From the NCBI GenBank assembly GCA_016874895.1, contig VGSX01000196.1, positions 1-6,895 of the forward strand: DNA of 6,895 nucleotides. The letters are read 5' to 3'. The stretch is from Deltaproteobacteria bacterium (lineage in GTDB: Bacteria; Desulfobacterota; Desulfobaccia; Desulfobaccales; Desulfobaccaceae). Of this stretch, positions 5,053 to 6,895 are shown one piece after another (within the stretch, counting starts at the first letter, position 1; each line of letters begins with the position of its first letter). The notes under the pieces were generated by a model. The model was not told the DNA's origin. It saw only the letters and a program-made list of their open reading frames with translations, and searched no databases. The position numbers and the translations under genes are program-made.

Positions 5053-6144
5053 TCACTTCAGGGCCCCGGCAATCTCCGGGAGGCATCGCAAGGGCGCCAA
5101 GGTCAATTCCCCCACGGGCAGGTCCAACCAGTCAAGGCCGCCATCCGGCTCTGCCCCGGGAGTGGGAATAAGCAGGCGGCGCGGGCTGGGACCGCCCGGG
5201 GACCATGACAGGACGCCGGCCTGTTCCAGGGCCTCAAAGATCGTGTGAAAGACATTACCCGCCATGTGGTCCAGGCCTCGCTGCGTCCGGGTGGATTTTA
5301 AGGGGGCGTGCCGGTGATCCATGTCCCCCACAAAAACCTGGGCCAAGCGGTTCAGATCACCGCCTGCCGGGCTGATCTGCGCCCTCTCCAGGGCCAGGGC
5401 CAAGAGGATCAGGATCTCCACCCCGTACCCGGCTTTAAATGGCATGGTGGTCCAAAACTTCAGGGTTCCGGCCAGCTCCCCGGAGAGCAGATAGACTAAC
5501 TTTTGCAGGCGCTGAATGCCGGTATGGGGGATAAGCGCCAGCAGGGAGCGCAAAAAAGTGTTCAGGCGTCCCCCTTCGGGCCGAAAATAGACCAGCTTGG
5601 CCGCCTCCAGTTGATCAAACCATAAGAGAGCTCCCACGGCCCCCAGGACCCACTCAGGAGCAAAAAAGGAGGGAAGGATGTCGGCATCCACAAACTGGAC
5701 AATGGTCCGCGAATGGCAGACCCCCTCATTGCGGATCAGGTGGTAGAGCAGCGCCCGCATGACCGCGCCCTTGCCCCAGGCGGACAAAGGTTGATCAGGC
5801 GGGAGAAACCGGCGGGCCGGAAAGAGCCGCACCCAGGAGTAGATCTGGGTAAGGTCAGCCAAGGCCCCCGGCTCTTCTTCCCCCAGGGCCAGCCAGCCGG
5901 CATCGATCACAGACCGGGCCAAGGGGTCTAAAATGGCCAACAATTTTGAGAGATTAATCGCCTCGGAGGCGTCCTTGACCGGGAAAACCAGGTGGACGGG
6001 ACGCGGATCGGCCTGCTTCAGGGCGACAACGTCCGTTAGGGCAAAGGCCCGGGCCTCCACCAGTCCCAGGGCCGGCAAGATCCCATCCCGTCCGGTCTGG
6101 CGGAGATTTAGGCGTTCCGGGGGATTAACTAAGTTCACCCCCAT
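5053..6144 (-). CDS. GT-A glycosyltransferase related to glucosyl-3-phosphoglycerate synthase (GT81) and mannosylglycerate synthase (GT78)
   Basis: I start it at the ATG at 6144-6142 (363 residues). An ATG 45 bases further upstream would add a Pro/Gly-rich tail encoded wholly within the previous gene, and its overlap is longer. With this start the overlap with the upstream stop is 10 bases; a GTG at 6138-6136 is another option. Seen: HLVFPVKDAS (51-60) as the GT-A nucleotide-binding strand; WGKGAVM (123-129); FVDADILPSFFAPEW (151-165) with the DxD metal motif Asp153-Asp155; GGRLNTF (191-197); SGELAGT (221-227); MPFKAGYGVEI (234-244); and FVGDMDHRHAPL (271-282), where His277 fits the metal-binding His of GpgS 'AHRNRPL'. 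Enzymes of this group transfer glucose or mannose from NDP-sugar to D-3-phosphoglycerate or D-glycerate to give the compatible solutes glucosyl- or mannosylglycerate. The usual GpgS 'LDSGSTD' donor motif is missing, so donor and acceptor are open. No partner phosphatase is in the window. Confidence 0.75.
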   Translation of the reverse strand: MGVNLVNPPERLNLRQTGRDGILPALGLVEARAFALTDVVALKQADPRPVHLVFPVKDASEAINLSKLLAILDPLARSVIDAGWLALGEEEPGALADLTQIYSWVRLFPARRFLPPDQPLSAWGKGAVMRALLYHLIRNEGVCHSRTIVQFVDADILPSFFAPEWVLGAVGALLWFDQLEAAKLVYFRPEGGRLNTFLRSLLALIPHTGIQRLQKLVYLLSGELAGTLKFWTTMPFKAGYGVEILILLALALERAQISPAGGDLNRLAQVFVGDMDHRHAPLKSTRTQRGLDHMAGNVFHTIFEALEQAGVLSWSPGGPSPRRLLIPTPGAEPDGGLDWLDLPVGELTLAPLRCLPEIAGALK

Positions 6145-6895
6145 AGAACTCTTAGGGCCTCTTCCCGGACCCGGGGCTGGGACAGCCAAGCCTGGAGCCG
6201 GCGCCAGATTTTTACCACTTCGAGATAGGTCCGGAAAACACCCGGTGATGGCCAGGAACCCTGCACCAGCTCCAGGTTGCGCAAGGTCTCCAGGGCATCA
6301 GGGCCATTTCCCGCCTCCAGGTAGGCCCGGGCCAGCACGGAATGGGCTTGGTAAGCCCGTATTTCCAGATCCTCGGTGAGGAAATTACCCGGATAGGGCA
6401 TGAGCTCCGCCGGGGTCACCCGGGTCATCCCCGGCAAGGTTTCCTGGGACAGCAATTTTTCCCGGGTATACCAGAAACGGTCTAAATCCTGGCGCAGCCG
6501 GAGCCACAGGGGGTGCGGTTTGGCCGGGGGATCGTGCCTCACCCGGAGGTCGGTGTCCATAAAAAAAGGGACTTGAAACATCCGGGCATTGATGACGTAG
6601 TCGATGTCTTCGCCCCGGGCCACGGCGGGGTCGAAGGGCAACCAGCGATAAAGAGACGCACCCACTGCCATGTTCCCCCCCAAAGCCAGGGGGGTCATTT
6701 TTAAGTGCGGCCCCTCCCCCAGCAAGGCGGTGAAGGCCGCGTTCATCCATTTAATTTTCGGCCAAAACTTCACCCAGTTCCCCGTCGGCGCCACGGCCAG
6801 GACCTCGCCCTGGGGATTCTCGTACAGGCCGGCCACCCCGAATTTCTGGTGATCTCGGGCCAGGAAAGAAAAATCCGCGGCTATTTTGTTCAAGA
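6135..6895 (-). CDS. Glycosyltransferase-like protein (GT-A type), C-terminal part; start outside window
   Basis: The frame is open to the right edge, and the TTG at 6893 is not needed as a start; I count 252 visible residues from it. Seen: a strand-rich segment, then LALGGNMAVGASLYRWLPFDP (about 69-89) and RGEDIDYVINARM (93-105). This matches the late GT-A pattern in which a GGN acceptor-side loop is followed by an acidic 'GEDID' catalytic or acceptor motif. RVRHDPPAK (117-125) may supply the late metal-binding His (His120). After about residue 175 the chain becomes helical, with AHSVLARAYLEAGN and DALETLRNLE (about 183-208) looking like a degenerate TPR hairpin. The nucleotide-binding DxD half would lie beyond the window. 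The gene overlaps the GT81-like gene by 10 bases, so the two are translated together and probably act in one pathway. I do not recognise the exact family; transferase assignment rests on these motifs and the neighbours. Confidence 0.6.
   Translation of the reverse strand, partial: LNKIAADFSFLARDHQKFGVAGLYENPQGEVLAVAPTGNWVKFWPKIKWMNAAFTALLGEGPHLKMTPLALGGNMAVGASLYRWLPFDPAVARGEDIDYVINARMFQVPFFMDTDLRVRHDPPAKPHPLWLRLRQDLDRFWYTREKLLSQETLPGMTRVTPAELMPYPGNFLTEDLEIRAYQAHSVLARAYLEAGNGPDALETLRNLELVQGSWPSPGVFRTYLEVVKIWRRLQAWLSQPRVREEALRVLWG

Noticed and set aside
6145..6189. An upstream ATG that would lengthen the GT81-like protein by 15 residues.
   Set aside because: The added residues are Pro/Gly-rich and lie entirely inside the preceding gene. 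The ATG at 6144 gives a short coupled overlap and a better N-terminus.

Overview
The window is a GC-rich bacterial segment in which every credible gene lies on the minus strand, so transcription runs from the right end to the left. Both end genes run off the window. The diderm features (an N-terminal lipobox protein paired with a transmembrane sensor), the GC-rich codon use and the dispersed non-coding repeat types suggest a Gram-negative environmental bacterium. A sulfate-reducer-like or deltaproteobacterial lineage (Desulfobacterota) is my best guess, but it is a guess: there is no rRNA or other phylogenetic marker here.

Right block (about 3891-6895): three glycosyltransferase-type genes in a row. 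First comes the C-terminal part of a GT-A-like protein carrying an RGEDIDY motif (6135-6895). Its stop overlaps the start of a GT81/GT78-like enzyme (5053-6144) that resembles glucosyl-3-phosphoglycerate synthase and mannosylglycerate synthase. After a 148-base gap holding a palindrome and a 17-base tandem repeat comes a GT4 glycosyltransferase (3891-4904). Together they suggest synthesis of a glucosyl- or mannosylglycerate-type compatible solute, or of a related glycoside or polysaccharide.

Middle gap (3532-3890): no credible gene, but dense structure. It holds a 161-base MITE-like element (3546-3706) with 13-base terminal inverted repeats, subterminal heptamer repeats and a perfect 8-base flanking duplication, plus two adjacent GC-rich hairpins. 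The element sits 14 bases upstream of the next gene.

Left block (1-3531): a PucC-family (bacteriochlorophyll-delivery-type) major facilitator protein, then a family-1 extracellular solute-binding lipoprotein, then the N-terminal 277 residues of a two-pass membrane sensor. The binding-protein stop and the sensor start are one base apart (TAA-T-ATG), so the two are almost certainly co-translated. No ABC permease or ATPase is in view. The arrangement suggests that the binding protein reports its ligand to the membrane sensor, with the MFS protein as a possible transporter of the same or a related compound. This is the most interesting hypothesis in the window, but the sensor's output domain lies outside it.
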